A stretch of 64,000 nucleotides of DNA, taken from Venturia oleaginea (Eukaryota; Ascomycota; Dothideomycetes; Venturiales; Venturiaceae). The stretch is from contig JABMLP010000001.1 of the NCBI GenBank assembly GCA_013176395.1, forward strand, positions 1,674,001-1,738,000. Reading direction: 5' to 3'. Below the pieces are notes generated by a model that worked only from the letters and a program-made list of their open reading frames with translations, was not told the DNA's origin and did not search any database. Made by a program: the position numbers and the translations under genes. Each line of letters starts with the position of its first letter. Position 1 is the first letter of the stretch. Positions 10,279-19,671 of the stretch are shown here, piece by piece.

Positions 10279-11520
10279 ATATATTCCGAGACTTGGTGGC
10301 CGTAGGTACGCTTGAGGTCCGAAAAACAACCAATATCGAGAGGTTGAAGAAGATGTGATGAATACGGTGGCATACAAAGAGTAATAATCATCAGGTCTGC
10401 ACAAAATTGATCAAATTCTGGCGTTGCGTGGCTGCCGTGGCCATCCAGAATTAGTAGTCGATAACTACCAACCTGTCATGATCGAATTATGTTGGTTTTC
10501 GAATGCAGTTAAATGTAGTTAAATATGGTGGTTCTGCTCGATCAGGTCTAGCGCGATCAGGTCTAGCGCGAGACCGGTCGCAAGTATTTAGACTCGTCTC
10601 TACCTCTTAGTTAGCTCCTCATCCTTACAACTTCGCACATCCCATAGAATTCAAGTCATGCTTCCAAGTCAAGTCCAAGGTCAAACGTGACACAACCTTT
10701 CTTGCAGCTGTGTTTGGCTCGAAAACCCCTTTTAACCAATGTAATCCAAGCTTGTCATTAGTCCATCCATTTGTACTCAAAGCGATTGTCCAATTAGGCG
10801 GTAGATTGTTGTTTTCGTACCAAGATGATAGATGTACCTTGCCTTTGAAGATTACCATCGGCGGGAGGCTCCAACCCAGCGCATTGATCGATTGGATTGC
10901 CGTAACCCATTCGCGATCGCCAGGCTGTAATTGAGGGGGTCTGCCACGCCTATCTGAGGCAGTAACTACGCGTGAGGTACTTGCAAGGCCCATTGCAAAG
11001 CCAGTTTCGTCGAAGTTGTAGATATCGTTATTGAGGATGCCGTATTTAGCGATTGTGTTTTGTACAAGCCGAAACCAGGCCCCAATAAGGGCTGGATCTT
11101 CGCATCTTGCCCTTTGATTATCGTAGCTACGTGAATATCGCGATTTGAGGCTAGGGCGGCGGTTGATGTATCGCTGAGGCCAATTGACACCGATTTTGCA
11201 ATCTGAGCCTACACGCTGCTCGAGTACGATTTTTGCCGCATCGCGTACCCCAGTAACGGTCAATGGATAACCTCTTTCATCCATAGATATATCCAATGCT
11301 CAACGACCTCCTCTTCCGTATCCGTAAGCTTTTGGCAATTTGGGCGCGAATCGACGCGTGAAGCGCGTCCGCGAAGACGGGAGGCAAGGGAAGTAAATGG
11401 GACAGAATAGGCATCAGCGGCCTTTCGAATGCTTGGAAAACGGCCTTTCAAATAAGCGTCATGAGCAAGGAGTAGTTGACCCTCTTTCTGGGCCTTTGTA
11501 TTGACTAGTTGTGGTGGCAT
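10279..11520 (-). pseudogene. pogo-1 transposase, frameshifted and split by a solo LTR
   Basis: The protein starts at 11520 with a helix-turn-helix of the Psq type (SIRKAADAYSVPFTSLASRLRG). It has a frameshift at about 11285, then the CENP-B-like DNA-binding region and the DDE catalytic core with NFDETGF (first Asp) at about 11010. At 10693 the frame enters a solo LTR. Removing the LTR and one copy of its CAACC target duplication continues the frame exactly into LILDGHGSH (second Asp) and LQPLDIGCF, which end at 10279. Fot/pogo transposases cut and paste DNA at TA sites. This copy cannot make a functional protein: it has a frameshift, a 219 bp insertion and a missing C-terminus. Confidence 0.85.
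10474..10692 (+). repeat. Solo LTR of the gypsy-1 family with CAACC target duplication
   Basis: A 219 bp LTR beginning TGTCATGATCG and ending AACGTGACA, flanked by perfect CAACC repeats at 10469-10473 and 10693-10697. It carries a 15 bp internal duplication (gatcaggtctagcgc twice near 10540-10570). It marks an old full insertion reduced by LTR-LTR recombination inside the pogo-1 transposase. Confidence 0.9.
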
Positions 11521-11594
11521 TGTGGGTTAATCGATGAGGATACGAAAATGTGTACCACTCGGTGGTGTGTACCGCTCGATGGTGGATTACGTTA

Positions 11595-12588
11595 ATCAAC
11601 CAATTAATTTCGTATTGCCGCTTTTGCAACAAACGTGAATACCGTATATGATAATTATGACGTCAGCTACTCCTAAATAGGTTTCATCTAGATGAGGATT
11701 CCTGCTCATCTATCTTATCGAAGTTTTCGGAGACGGATAATATCAAGAAACCTCATCCATCTCTATCATCGGATGCATGTGCTTGGATGAATACAGGGCC
11801 TGCTCCTACGTAGTAAGTGATCTTTCTATACTAAGATTGCCTTCGCCTTATCTCCCCTATCGTGCTTTCCAGGGTAACGAGAATATTTGCAACCTGCGAT
11901 CGAGTGGTTTTATGAGACCCGAGACAGCTGAATATAGTAGGAAATCTTGCCGATTAAACAAGTCGTTTAACGTCAATCTGTCGATTACGCCCCATACTAT
12001 AATGGTACGTAGTAAACTTCCTATTCTGTGGTATGAAATCTCCAGATTTGATCAGAATCTCATGACAATCTTACAATGTATGGAAATCCCGCGGGTCCTA
12101 ATCTACATCTGTCTTGGCTGTCAGAAAACAAGTCAAGTCGATTTACAGTTTTTGCTGGTCAAACTGCAAGTACAATATGCAGATTAGATCCCATCTAGGC
12201 GTGTGGGGCATAGATTAGAATTGCGAGCGGAGTATCTGATAATTTCCAAGTTGATCAGTCAAAAAGCCTGAGAATGATACCTCCGCAACGACCAATCAAA
12301 CAATGGCGTCCTTGCCTCTCAATCTGGTTACTCATCTTCATTTGGCGGAGAGCTGACATCTAGAGATCTCTAGTTCTGTTAAGGATTGAGAGTCTAATGT
12401 AAGTACCGCTAAACCCTTCTTGTCTCCCGTACGATCTACCTCACTACGGAAACCGCTAATGCATATTTGTAAGAATCGGCCGGGACGGCCCACCATAATT
12501 CAAGATGAAATCCCTTAATTCGATAGTACTAATTCAGTGCCCCCTATGTCGATCACGACTCCAATTCGCTTGTTAAAACCACTACGAG
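11595..12588. other. Intergenic, no gene recognised
   Basis: About 1 kb between the pogo-1 element and the gypsy-1 insertion. Only short, unconvincing frames are present. Confidence 0.4.
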
Positions 12589-12593
12589 GTAGC

Positions 12594-12689
12594 TGTCATG
12601 ATCGAACTATGTTGGTATTCGAATGCAGTTAAACGTAGTTAAATGTGGTGGTTCTGCTCGATCAGGTCTAGCGCGAGACTGGTCGCAAG
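12594..12689 (+). repeat. gypsy-1 5' LTR, 3'-truncated
   Basis: The first 96 bp of the LTR (TGTCATGATCGAACTATG...) stop abruptly after GGTCGCAAG and join internal gag sequence. The full LTR at the other end is 204 bp. The same LTR is cut at the same base at 60934. Confidence 0.9.
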
Positions 12690-13702
12690 CCCCGGCGGAC
12701 GAAGCCTCAGTCAACAAAAATGAATACGTCCCAGTCTCACACGTTACTCTCGACCGCGCTTCGGCGCTCCCACTCCTCCAGCTTTTAGCTACCATCTCCC
12801 ATATGTTCAACACAGCCCAGCGAGACCAGGATACCATGTCCCGTTCAATTCAAGAACTCAAGCTCGAAGCTCGCGCCCTTCGAGCAGAACTCCAGGGCGT
12901 TACTTCTCGCGAAATCTCCGCCCCTCGACCAACCCAAGGCGACATCTCTATCTTTGAAGGAGATAAAAACAAATACAAGAGCTGGCTCTTAGACCTCCGG
13001 ATAAAACTCAGCGCAGACTCCAAAGCATTCCCTTCAGTAAACTCCCAAGTTACTTACGCCTTCAATCGACTTGACGACAAGTGCAAATCCACAATTCGCC
13101 CATACTACAACGAAACTACGAATTCATGGCCTTTTGAATCCCTCGACGAATTCATCTCAAAACTCAACGACAGCTACGCTCCTCGTTTCGATACTCAAGA
13201 TGCTATGAATAAGCTGCAGAACCACAAGATGGCAAACCGAACATTTGCTACTTACGCCGCAGACTTCCGACGCCTACTCCAAGAAGCCGGAATCACCCTC
13301 CCTCACGTCTCAGAACCCGCAAACCCCTTGGAACAACTTATGATTGTCAACTTTCGCAACGGCCTGAGCGCAGAACTCAGCGGAGCAATGATTCACGTTC
13401 CTACGACAAAGAAACTGGAGGAGTTAATCGATCTGTGCCACAACTGCGAAGCCAACATGAAACAATTCGAGAAAATCTCTCGAGCTCGAAAAGCTCCCGT
13501 ATTCTCAGGATCATCTACATCAACTACCGCTCCCTCTGTATCCCAACGCGCATTCCTAGTCTCCCCCGCCACTTCTCACGCTTTCGGAGATGCCATGGAC
13601 ATTTCAGTTATGAACCTCAACGGTAGTGCCGGCGCCGACATAGGTACCTGCCTCCCGTCTCTCCAGATGAAACCAATTGCATCCTGGACCCTGGAAGAGA
13701 GC
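12690..13702 (+). pseudogene. gypsy-1 gag, N-terminal part (interrupted)
   Basis: The open frame encodes the capsid-type region of a gypsy gag, including FEGDKNKYKSWLLDLRIKL, FESLDEFISKLNDSYAPRFD and FATYAADFRRLLQEAG, which are typical of the retrotransposon gag domain. The start is missing: the fuller copy at 54191 begins further upstream. The sequence past about 13625 is Gly/Ser-rich and does not clearly continue gag, so a small junction fragment may precede the gypsy-2 LTR. The RNA-binding zinc knuckle lies on the far side of gypsy-2. Confidence 0.8.
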
Positions 13703-13877
13703 TGTTATGGGCATGGCCCATGGTTGGTATAGGCTAAGAGCCTAAGCCTGATTGAGCCTAGTATAGAGAAAGAACCTCATTGAGGTTCTCTGTTTGTAGA
13801 TACCTTCACTCTTAACTGAATCTAAACAATCTTTGGCTACGAGTATGCTGCGTCTTTCCAGCTACCGTCCCGTAATA
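13703..13877 (+). repeat. gypsy-2 copy 1, 5' LTR
   Basis: 175 bp. Contains the self-primer sequence aactgaatcta at 13814-13824. Diagnostic variants (cctaagcctg, ttcactctt, tatgctgcg) distinguish it from the 3' LTR and are shared with the 5' LTR of copy 2. Confidence 0.9.
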
Positions 13878-13888
13878 TAGATTCAGTT
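13878..13888 (+). promoter_or_regulatory. gypsy-2 primer-binding site, Tf1-like self-priming
   Basis: The 11 bases tagattcagtt directly follow the LTR end with no gap. They are the exact reverse complement of aactgaatcta within the LTR (13814-13824). The arrangement matches the self-primed scheme known from Schizosaccharomyces Tf1 and related fungal elements, in which the 5' end of the transcript folds back as primer instead of a tRNA. It implies a transcript start near 13812-13814. Confidence 0.65.
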
Positions 13889-13902
13889 CTTTACAAACCT
13901 AG

Positions 13903-15006
13903 GTGTACTTGATGCATAGCAACAGTACCCTATCGACTCCTACAACCTACACCCCTACTACCGACGACGACCCAATCGCGAGCATTACGCAAGGAATCGA
14001 CAAACTCTCAATGGCTCGAGCAAATTCGCCTGACACCGTACAACAATTGGTGGCAGCTCTGACCGCAGTCAGTGTTGATGGGAACACCGGTGCAAAAGCT
14101 ATTGCATGGCCTAAATGGGACGGGAAAAGAGACAACTACACGCTGTTCAGATGGCAGATCAAGACAAAAATCACTGTTGAAAATGGGAAGCTTGGAAGCA
14201 ATCAAGGAATATGCGCGAACATCTTCAACGGGCTTCCGACAGAGAAACAACAACGCGTCATCCAATGGCTAAGCAATGGAGAGCAACATGACAACTACGA
14301 ACCCGAGTCCTTTATCAAGCATATGGACGACAAGTTCTTAGATCATGAAGCGGAAGCTAAAGCTCTCGACGAGCTGAACAAGATTAGCCAAGGCAGCAGA
14401 CAACCGTTCGAAGACTTCCGCCAGCAGTTCGAACAACTGACATCGCAAGCTGGATCCCTAGCGCCGCAAAGAGCCTCAAAGATCACTATCATGAACAACG
14501 CGCTCAACTACTCCCTCCAACAGACCTTGAAATCAGTGCGATTGTCCAGGGACGACTACGACACTTACGTAAAAGATGTACAGTACTTCGCGACGAAGAC
14601 AGAGGCTCTATCCCACCAACGCCGCTATCCAAGTACGGATAAGGAGACGCCAACGACTCGAGGGAGGCCACAATCACCCCAAACAGTCAGTCGTGACGCA
14701 GAAGGCGATGTCGAAATGACTGGCATCAACGCCCTTTCAGCGCAGATCGCAGCACTGATAGCTCGGGTCGATACACTCGGAAAGGATGCGAAGAAGGACC
14801 GACGACCTAGAGCGAAATGGCGATCCCAAACAGAGTTCTTGGCACTTATACAAGCGGGCAAATGCGGGCGCTGTAAGAAGCCCAAGCACCATCCGAACGT
14901 ATGCGAATTCCGACCAGCAACACGTCCAAAGACTCAGGTCACTGCGGTAATCACACAGCATACCGATGACTCCCTACAGGAAGCCTCATCAGAGTCGGAA
15001 AACTAG
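13903..15006 (+). CDS. gypsy-2 gag polyprotein
   Basis: The 367-residue gag contains a retrotransposon capsid region (WPKWDGKRDNYTLFRWQIKTK, then a middle segment with FEDFRQQFEQLTSQAG). It ends with one zinc knuckle, CGRCKKPKHHPNVC, for RNA packaging. It is intact and, as far as I can tell by eye, identical in protein sequence to the gag of copy 2 at 59629-60732. The pol frame opens at 14970 in the -1 frame and overlaps the last 37 bases of gag, so pol is probably made by ribosomal frameshifting. I saw no canonical slippery heptamer. Confidence 0.9.
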   Translation: MYLMHSNSTLSTPTTYTPTTDDDPIASITQGIDKLSMARANSPDTVQQLVAALTAVSVDGNTGAKAIAWPKWDGKRDNYTLFRWQIKTKITVENGKLGSNQGICANIFNGLPTEKQQRVIQWLSNGEQHDNYEPESFIKHMDDKFLDHEAEAKALDELNKISQGSRQPFEDFRQQFEQLTSQAGSLAPQRASKITIMNNALNYSLQQTLKSVRLSRDDYDTYVKDVQYFATKTEALSHQRRYPSTDKETPTTRGRPQSPQTVSRDAEGDVEMTGINALSAQIAALIARVDTLGKDAKKDRRPRAKWRSQTEFLALIQAGKCGRCKKPKHHPNVCEFRPATRPKTQVTAVITQHTDDSLQEASSESEN

Positions 15007-18000
15007 CTACCCTTGTGCATCGTCGCGCACGAGGGTCTGAAGTAGATGTACATGGCGAAGACATTACAAAGCTACCAGGCATAAGAGAAATCAAAGCAGC
15101 AAAGGATAGGATGGAAAGTACACCCTTCTTGATAGATACCTTGATCAACGGAACTTCTTTCACCGAATCCTTCTTTGATAACGGCTGCCTCCCTTATGCT
15201 GCTTTCAGCGAGAAGAGTGTCCAAACACATCGTCTACCGCGCATCCCAATTGACACCAAACAATTGGCACTGGCTAAAGAGAGCCACGAGAACGGAGAAG
15301 ACCTCCGTATTACGCACATGACCTACGCTACGATCGACATTGATGGTCGAGCAGAGCGAGTCTATGGGTATATAGTGAAAGGATTGAGCTTCCCTATTAT
15401 CCTAGGCAAGGCATGGGCAGAGAGAAACTGGGTGCGATATATAGCAGCTAAGAGAAAGCTGCTTATTGGTCAAGGATCCCAGCGCATCACGGTAAGAGAA
15501 AAGGGGTGGCTAGAACAGAACACCAAAGCGCGAGACCGGCTCGCTCACGTGCGGGCGGCTTGTCTAGTGTCAGGATCTGTATTTGCAGCTATTGTTGGAA
15601 GGGCCCAGCGACGATTGAGAAGAGATGGACCGGATGGTACACAAGTGCTGGCTATCTCGATGTCGGATATCAACAAGGCCCTAAGCAAGTTAGCAGAAAG
15701 AAAACAGAGAAAGACTGAGGAAGAAATCCGACAAGAGATACCGGAAGAAATAGCAGAGCATGCTGATGCCTTTCTCGACGACGAAGACGGAGAGATCGCG
15801 CCCCATCAAGAGGGTCGCGATCACGTTATCGAATTGATACGAGATGAACAAGGTCGCGAGGCAGAAGTTCCTTGGGGCCCATTATACGGCATGTCGAGGG
15901 AAGAGCTATTAGTCCTACGAAAAACACTTTCGGACTATATGGACAAGGGCTGGATACGCGCCAGCAACTCACCAGCGGCAGCCCCAGTCTTATTTGTAAG
16001 GAAACCAGGTGGAGGCATTCGGATGTGTGTAGACTATCGGGCACTGAATCGAATCACTCGATCGGACCGCTACCCATTGCCACTAATCCGAGAAACCCTA
16101 CGAAATCTAGCAACAGCGCGTTGGTACACCAAACTTGACGTCAGAGCGGCATTTCATCGGCTCCGCATCAAGCACGGCGATGAGTGGAAAACGGCTTTTC
16201 GCACTCGATTTGGACTATTCGAATGGCTAGTTACCCCCTTCGGACTAGCTGGCGCACCCGCGAGCTTTCAACGATACATCAACGGAGTCCTACGGGAATC
16301 CCTAGATATCTGCTGTTCAGCCTACATGGACGATGTCTTGATATGGAGCGACGGCGACTATCTGGATCACTTGGTTAAGGTTAACCAAAGTCTTGCCAAG
16401 CTCAAGACTGCTGGACTTCGGCTAGACTTAAGCAAGTGCGAGTTTGCTGTTCAGGAGGTCAAATATCTGGGGTTCATTATCACTGCAGGAGAAGGGATCA
16501 AAGTCGACCCAGAGAAAGTTGCCGCGATTAAAGAATGGGAGGCTCCAGTCAATGTCACAGGCGTACGCTCCTTCCTAGGCTTTGCAAATTTCTACCGAGA
16601 CTTCATCGACAACTTCTCAGAGCTCTCCGACCCCTTAATCAAGTTAACACGGAAGGCCGTCGCTTTTGTCTGGAACAAAGAACATGAGAACGCCTTTCAA
16701 GTCTTGAAGGAGCTATTCATCTCCGCCCCAATACTGGCTCACTGGAATCCAGACCTGGATACGGTACTCGAGTGCGACTGCTCTGGCTACGCGCTGGGAG
16801 GCACGTTGTCGCAGAAGGATATGAAAGGAAAACTACGACCAGTAGCATACTTCTCCCGCAAGCTCACTGCGGCTGAATGTAACTACGAGATCCACGATAA
16901 AGAATTACTGGCAGTAATCAAGTCCATTGAACACTGGAGAGGAGAACTACGCAGTGTTGCAGCACCTTTCAAAGTCCTTACCGATCACAAGAATCTCCGC
17001 TACTTTATGACAGCGCAGCGTTTGTCAGAGAGACAAGCAAGATGGTCGCTAATTCTATCTGAGTACCAATTCCAGCTGGAATTTCGCGCCGGAAAACTAG
17101 CGCAAAGACCAGACGCACTATCAAGAAGACATCAAGATATGCCACATGACAAGAACGACGAGAGACTACAAGGGCGAGTGGCCCAGTTGATCAAGGACGA
17201 ATGGCTTCCTCCTCTTTCCGAGAGGACGACCGAAACAATCGCAATACAAGCCCTTATCTGCCCAGTCAATACACCGAATACATCCAATAGTACATGGGAC
17301 GTTATACGGGAGCCCCAGCAAAATACTGGACTGGACGGTCGACACCAGCTGACTGCCGAAAACGGTCAACACCGGTCCACTACTAGGTACGGTCAAAACC
17401 GGTCAGTTGCAAAAGGATGCGATCTTTTCGAGAAACCAGAGTTACAACTTCTCTGGGATCGCGCAATAGCAGAGGACCAATCCTACGAAGCTATTCATAC
17501 GGCTATAGTTACTGGCGAACGTTCCTTTCCTCCAGAGCTCAAGTTGTCGGTACAGCTACCCGAATGCGAAGTAGACGACCACGGCGCGGTCACGAGAAGA
17601 GGGATCCTATGGGTACCAGATTGGGAACCGCTGCGAACAACGCTGGTCCAACAAACTCACGATTCCCATGTTACTGGACACCCAGGGAGAGATAGCACGC
17701 TTGCGATTCTATCCAGAAGTTTCTTTTGGCCCCAACAATACAAGACAGTCCGGCAGTTTGTACGTAATTGCGACGTATGTGGGAGAACAGGAATATGGCG
17801 TGATAAGAAGCGAGGTCTTCTGAAACCACTTCCAATCCCGGCCCGCTTCCACAGCGAGCTATCAATCGATTTCATGACTGATTTGCCCGCGGAGGAAAAC
17901 GGCCCAAAATACCTCATGGTTATCACAGATCGCCTCCTCAAAAGTGTTACGTTGGAGGCTATGACTACAATGAGCGCCAAAGAGTGCGCGAAAAGGTTCT

Positions 18001-19091
18001 TACAATGCCACTATCGCTACCACGGATTTCCCATGGCATTGACGTCGGACAGAGGCAGCAATTGGACAGGTCGTTTTTGGAGGAAGCTTTGCGAACTTAC
18101 AAAGATTGAGCAGAGACTCTCTACAGCCTTTCATCCACAGACCGATGGCGCGACCGAGCGTATGAACCAGGAAGTTCTACGCTATCTCCGCGCCTTCATC
18201 GCATACTCCCAACTAGACTGGCCAACGCTACTACCTACGGCTATGTTAGCACTGAACAATCGTGACTCTTCAGTCACAGGGATGAGTCCATTCTATCTAA
18301 CCCACGGCTACCATGCGGAACCAATCCAGAAAGTACAACGAATCTCACCCAGTAACTCACCAACAGCCGATGCCGAGACCTTTGTGCAACGAATAGAAGA
18401 GGCACAAGAATATGCACAGGCAGCGATGGCCTGGTCCCAGCAGAAGATGGAGAACGACGCCAACAGGTCACGTCAAGCTGCCGAAACGTTAAAAAAGGGC
18501 GACAAAGTCTGGTTGAACCTTAGGAATATCAATACTCCGCAACTATCAAAGAAACTGTCGTGGACGCAAGCCAAATACACTGTCGAGAACCAGATCTCCC
18601 CGATGGTATACGAGCTGGCTGACCTGCCAAGTGGTATCCATAACCGTTTCCACGTTGACCTACTCCGCCGAGCCGCAACCGACACACTGCCCTCACAAGA
18701 ATCCGATGATACCCAGCCGCCACCATTAGTGCCTCAAACCGAAGAAACAGAGGCTGAGTTTGAAGTAGAACGTATACTTCGCGCAGAGAAGAAACGGGTT
18801 GGGCGAGGCTGGGTTCGTCAGTTATTAATCAAATGGAAAGGCTATGCAGATCCCGATTGGCAGCCACGTTCATTATTTACAGAAGTCGAGGACTTAGACC
18901 GCTTCGAGGCAGAGTATGGCAAGGGCGACGGTGTGGGCGAAGATATAGGAGCTCAAAAAGGGGCCCGAAGAAACCGAGTAGCGGTGGCCAGCGCCTTCGA
19001 ATCTGCTACAAGCTGGCAGAAGCGATGTATGGCGTTTGTCTGTTTGATTATCCCACCTACCACACCCTCTTTAGTCCTGCACACCCGGTAA
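14970..19091 (+). CDS. gypsy-2 pol polyprotein (PR-RT-RH-IN-chromodomain)
   Basis: The open frame covers about 1,370 codons, with the first start-like codon (GTG) at 15015. Positions below are counted from there. An aspartic protease has DNGC at about residue 54 in place of the usual D-S/T-G. Reverse transcriptase has YMDD at about 437. RNase H (ECDCSGYALGG ... DKELLAVIKSIEHWRGE ... TDHKNLR) follows. The integrase has a complete HHCC zinc site (HDSHVTGHPGRD ... CDVCGRTG, about 882-925), the D-D-E triad (SIDFMTD, TSDRGSNW, DGATERMNQE) and a C-terminal chromodomain (FEVERILRAEKKRVGRGWVRQ, about 1249-1305) that would guide insertion to modified chromatin. There are no stops or frameshifts. Apart from the protease motif, it looks competent. 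Copy 2 differs by only about five residues. Confidence 0.9.
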   Translation, partial: LPTGSLIRVGKLATLVHRRARGSEVDVHGEDITKLPGIREIKAAKDRMESTPFLIDTLINGTSFTESFFDNGCLPYAAFSEKSVQTHRLPRIPIDTKQLALAKESHENGEDLRITHMTYATIDIDGRAERVYGYIVKGLSFPIILGKAWAERNWVRYIAAKRKLLIGQGSQRITVREKGWLEQNTKARDRLAHVRAACLVSGSVFAAIVGRAQRRLRRDGPDGTQVLAISMSDINKALSKLAERKQRKTEEEIRQEIPEEIAEHADAFLDDEDGEIAPHQEGRDHVIELIRDEQGREAEVPWGPLYGMSREELLVLRKTLSDYMDKGWIRASNSPAAAPVLFVRKPGGGIRMCVDYRALNRITRSDRYPLPLIRETLRNLATARWYTKLDVRAAFHRLRIKHGDEWKTAFRTRFGLFEWLVTPFGLAGAPASFQRYINGVLRESLDICCSAYMDDVLIWSDGDYLDHLVKVNQSLAKLKTAGLRLDLSKCEFAVQEVKYLGFIITAGEGIKVDPEKVAAIKEWEAPVNVTGVRSFLGFANFYRDFIDNFSELSDPLIKLTRKAVAFVWNKEHENAFQVLKELFISAPILAHWNPDLDTVLECDCSGYALGGTLSQKDMKGKLRPVAYFSRKLTAAECNYEIHDKELLAVIKSIEHWRGELRSVAAPFKVLTDHKNLRYFMTAQRLSERQARWSLILSEYQFQLEFRAGKLAQRPDALSRRHQDMPHDKNDERLQGRVAQLIKDEWLPPLSERTTETIAIQALICPVNTPNTSNSTWDVIREPQQNTGLDGRHQLTAENGQHRSTTRYGQNRSVAKGCDLFEKPELQLLWDRAIAEDQSYEAIHTAIVTGERSFPPELKLSVQLPECEVDDHGAVTRRGILWVPDWEPLRTTLVQQTHDSHVTGHPGRDSTLAILSRSFFWPQQYKTVRQFVRNCDVCGRTGIWRDKKRGLLKPLPIPARFHSELSIDFMTDLPAEENGPKYLMVITDRLLKSVTLEAMTTMSAKECAKRFLQCHYRYHGFPMALTSDRGSNWTGRFWRKLCELTKIEQRLSTAFHPQTDGATERMNQEVLRYLRAFIAYSQLDWPTLLPTAMLALNNRDSSVTGMSPFYLTHGYHAEPIQKVQRISPSNSPTADAETFVQRIEEAQEYAQAAMAWSQQKMENDANRSRQAAETLKKGDKVWLNLRNINTPQLSKKLSWTQAKYTVENQISPMVYELADLPSGIHNRFHVDLLRRAATDTLPSQESDDTQPPPLVPQTEETEAEFEVERILRAEKKRVGRGWVRQLLIKWKGYADPDWQPRSLFTEVEDLDRFEAEYGKGDGVGEDIGAQKGARRNRVAVASAFESATSWQKRCMAFVCLIIPPTTPSLVLHTR

Positions 19092-19103
19092 GGAGGGGGG
19101 TAA

Positions 19104-19279
19104 TGTTATGGGCATGGCCCATGGTTGGTATAGGCTAAGAGCCTAAGTCTGATTGAGCCTAGTATAGAGAAAGAACCTCATTGAGGTTCTCTGTTTGTAG
19201 ATACCTTTACTCCTTAACTGAATCTAAACAATCTTTGGCTACGAGTATGGTGCGTCTTTCCAGCTACCGTCCCGTAATA
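19104..19279 (+). repeat. gypsy-2 copy 1, 3' LTR
   Basis: 176 bp with variants tttactcctt and tatggtgcg, which set it apart from the 5' LTR. The same variants are in the 3' LTR of copy 2. Confidence 0.9.
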
Positions 19280-19671
19280 CCAATATCCAATGGCGAAAGA
19301 CCAACAACCGTTGCGGATACTGTGGAGAGCCCGTAGTAATTATCCCTAATGGCCAGAAGCACATCGCCGCCGTATGCCCTAAGAAAGCCCAGCGTGGACG
19401 CCCCTCCAATCAGTTCACTACTCCCAACCAGTTCGCCAGTGACCCCATGCAGTTTGGCAACTCCGGAGCTCGAAACTTCATTCCCCCTATGAGCTTTAGC
19501 AATATGAGTATGTCAGGAGCATCGGGAGCGTATCCACAGAACGTCCAGACTCCCCGGATCACTCAAGGCCCTGAAGAACGCTCAGGTTCTACCGCCTCTT
19601 CTAGCACCACAAGCTACGGCTTCGGATCAGCCCCATACACCCCGAGTTCGGAAAGCTCACAGTCTCGTTGA
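19280..19671 (+). pseudogene. gypsy-1 gag C-terminus with zinc knuckle
   Basis: Resumes the outer element after gypsy-2. It encodes a zinc knuckle variant (CGYCGEP...HIAAVC) and then a Ser/Gly/Pro-rich tail that ends at a TGA at 19669-19671. The pol frame begins in overlap, in the -1 frame, at about 19668. The coding sequence is open, but it is separated from the gag N-terminus by 5.6 kb. A reversed copy of this stretch lies at 54968-55355. Confidence 0.85.

Larger units (their letters stand above)
10279..11592 (-). mobile_element. Fot/pogo-type DNA transposon (pogo-1), 3'-truncated and interrupted
   Basis: The right end of the element is at 11592, where a terminal ACGT is followed by a TA target dinucleotide (11593-11594), as in Tc1/mariner-pogo elements. 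The terminal region holds two imperfect direct copies of an ACCRCTCGRTGGTG-like block (about 11555-11585). The transposase gene runs leftward from 11520. The left end is lost at the LTR boundary at 10278. A solo LTR (10474-10692) splits the gene. A 66 bp fragment of the same terminal sequence recurs at 61597-61662. Confidence 0.8.
13703..19279 (+). mobile_element. gypsy-2 copy 1: complete Ty3/gypsy chromovirus, nested
   Basis: This 5.58 kb element has LTRs (TGTTATGGGC...CCCGTAATA) at 13703-13877 and 19104-19279, a primer-binding site directly after the 5' LTR, gag, pol and a polypurine tract (ggaggggggtaa). Both genes are open. The two LTRs differ at only a few positions in about 176 bp. The flanks (AGAGC on the left, CCAAT on the right) do not match, so one border has been changed by recombination. 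A near-identical inverted copy lies at 55356-60933. Confidence 0.9.

Noticed and set aside
13703..19279. gypsy-2 as a simple insertion with its own target duplication
   Set aside because: The five bases on either side (AGAGC and CCAAT) do not match, and the copy 2 flanks do not match each other either. At least one border has been altered by recombination.
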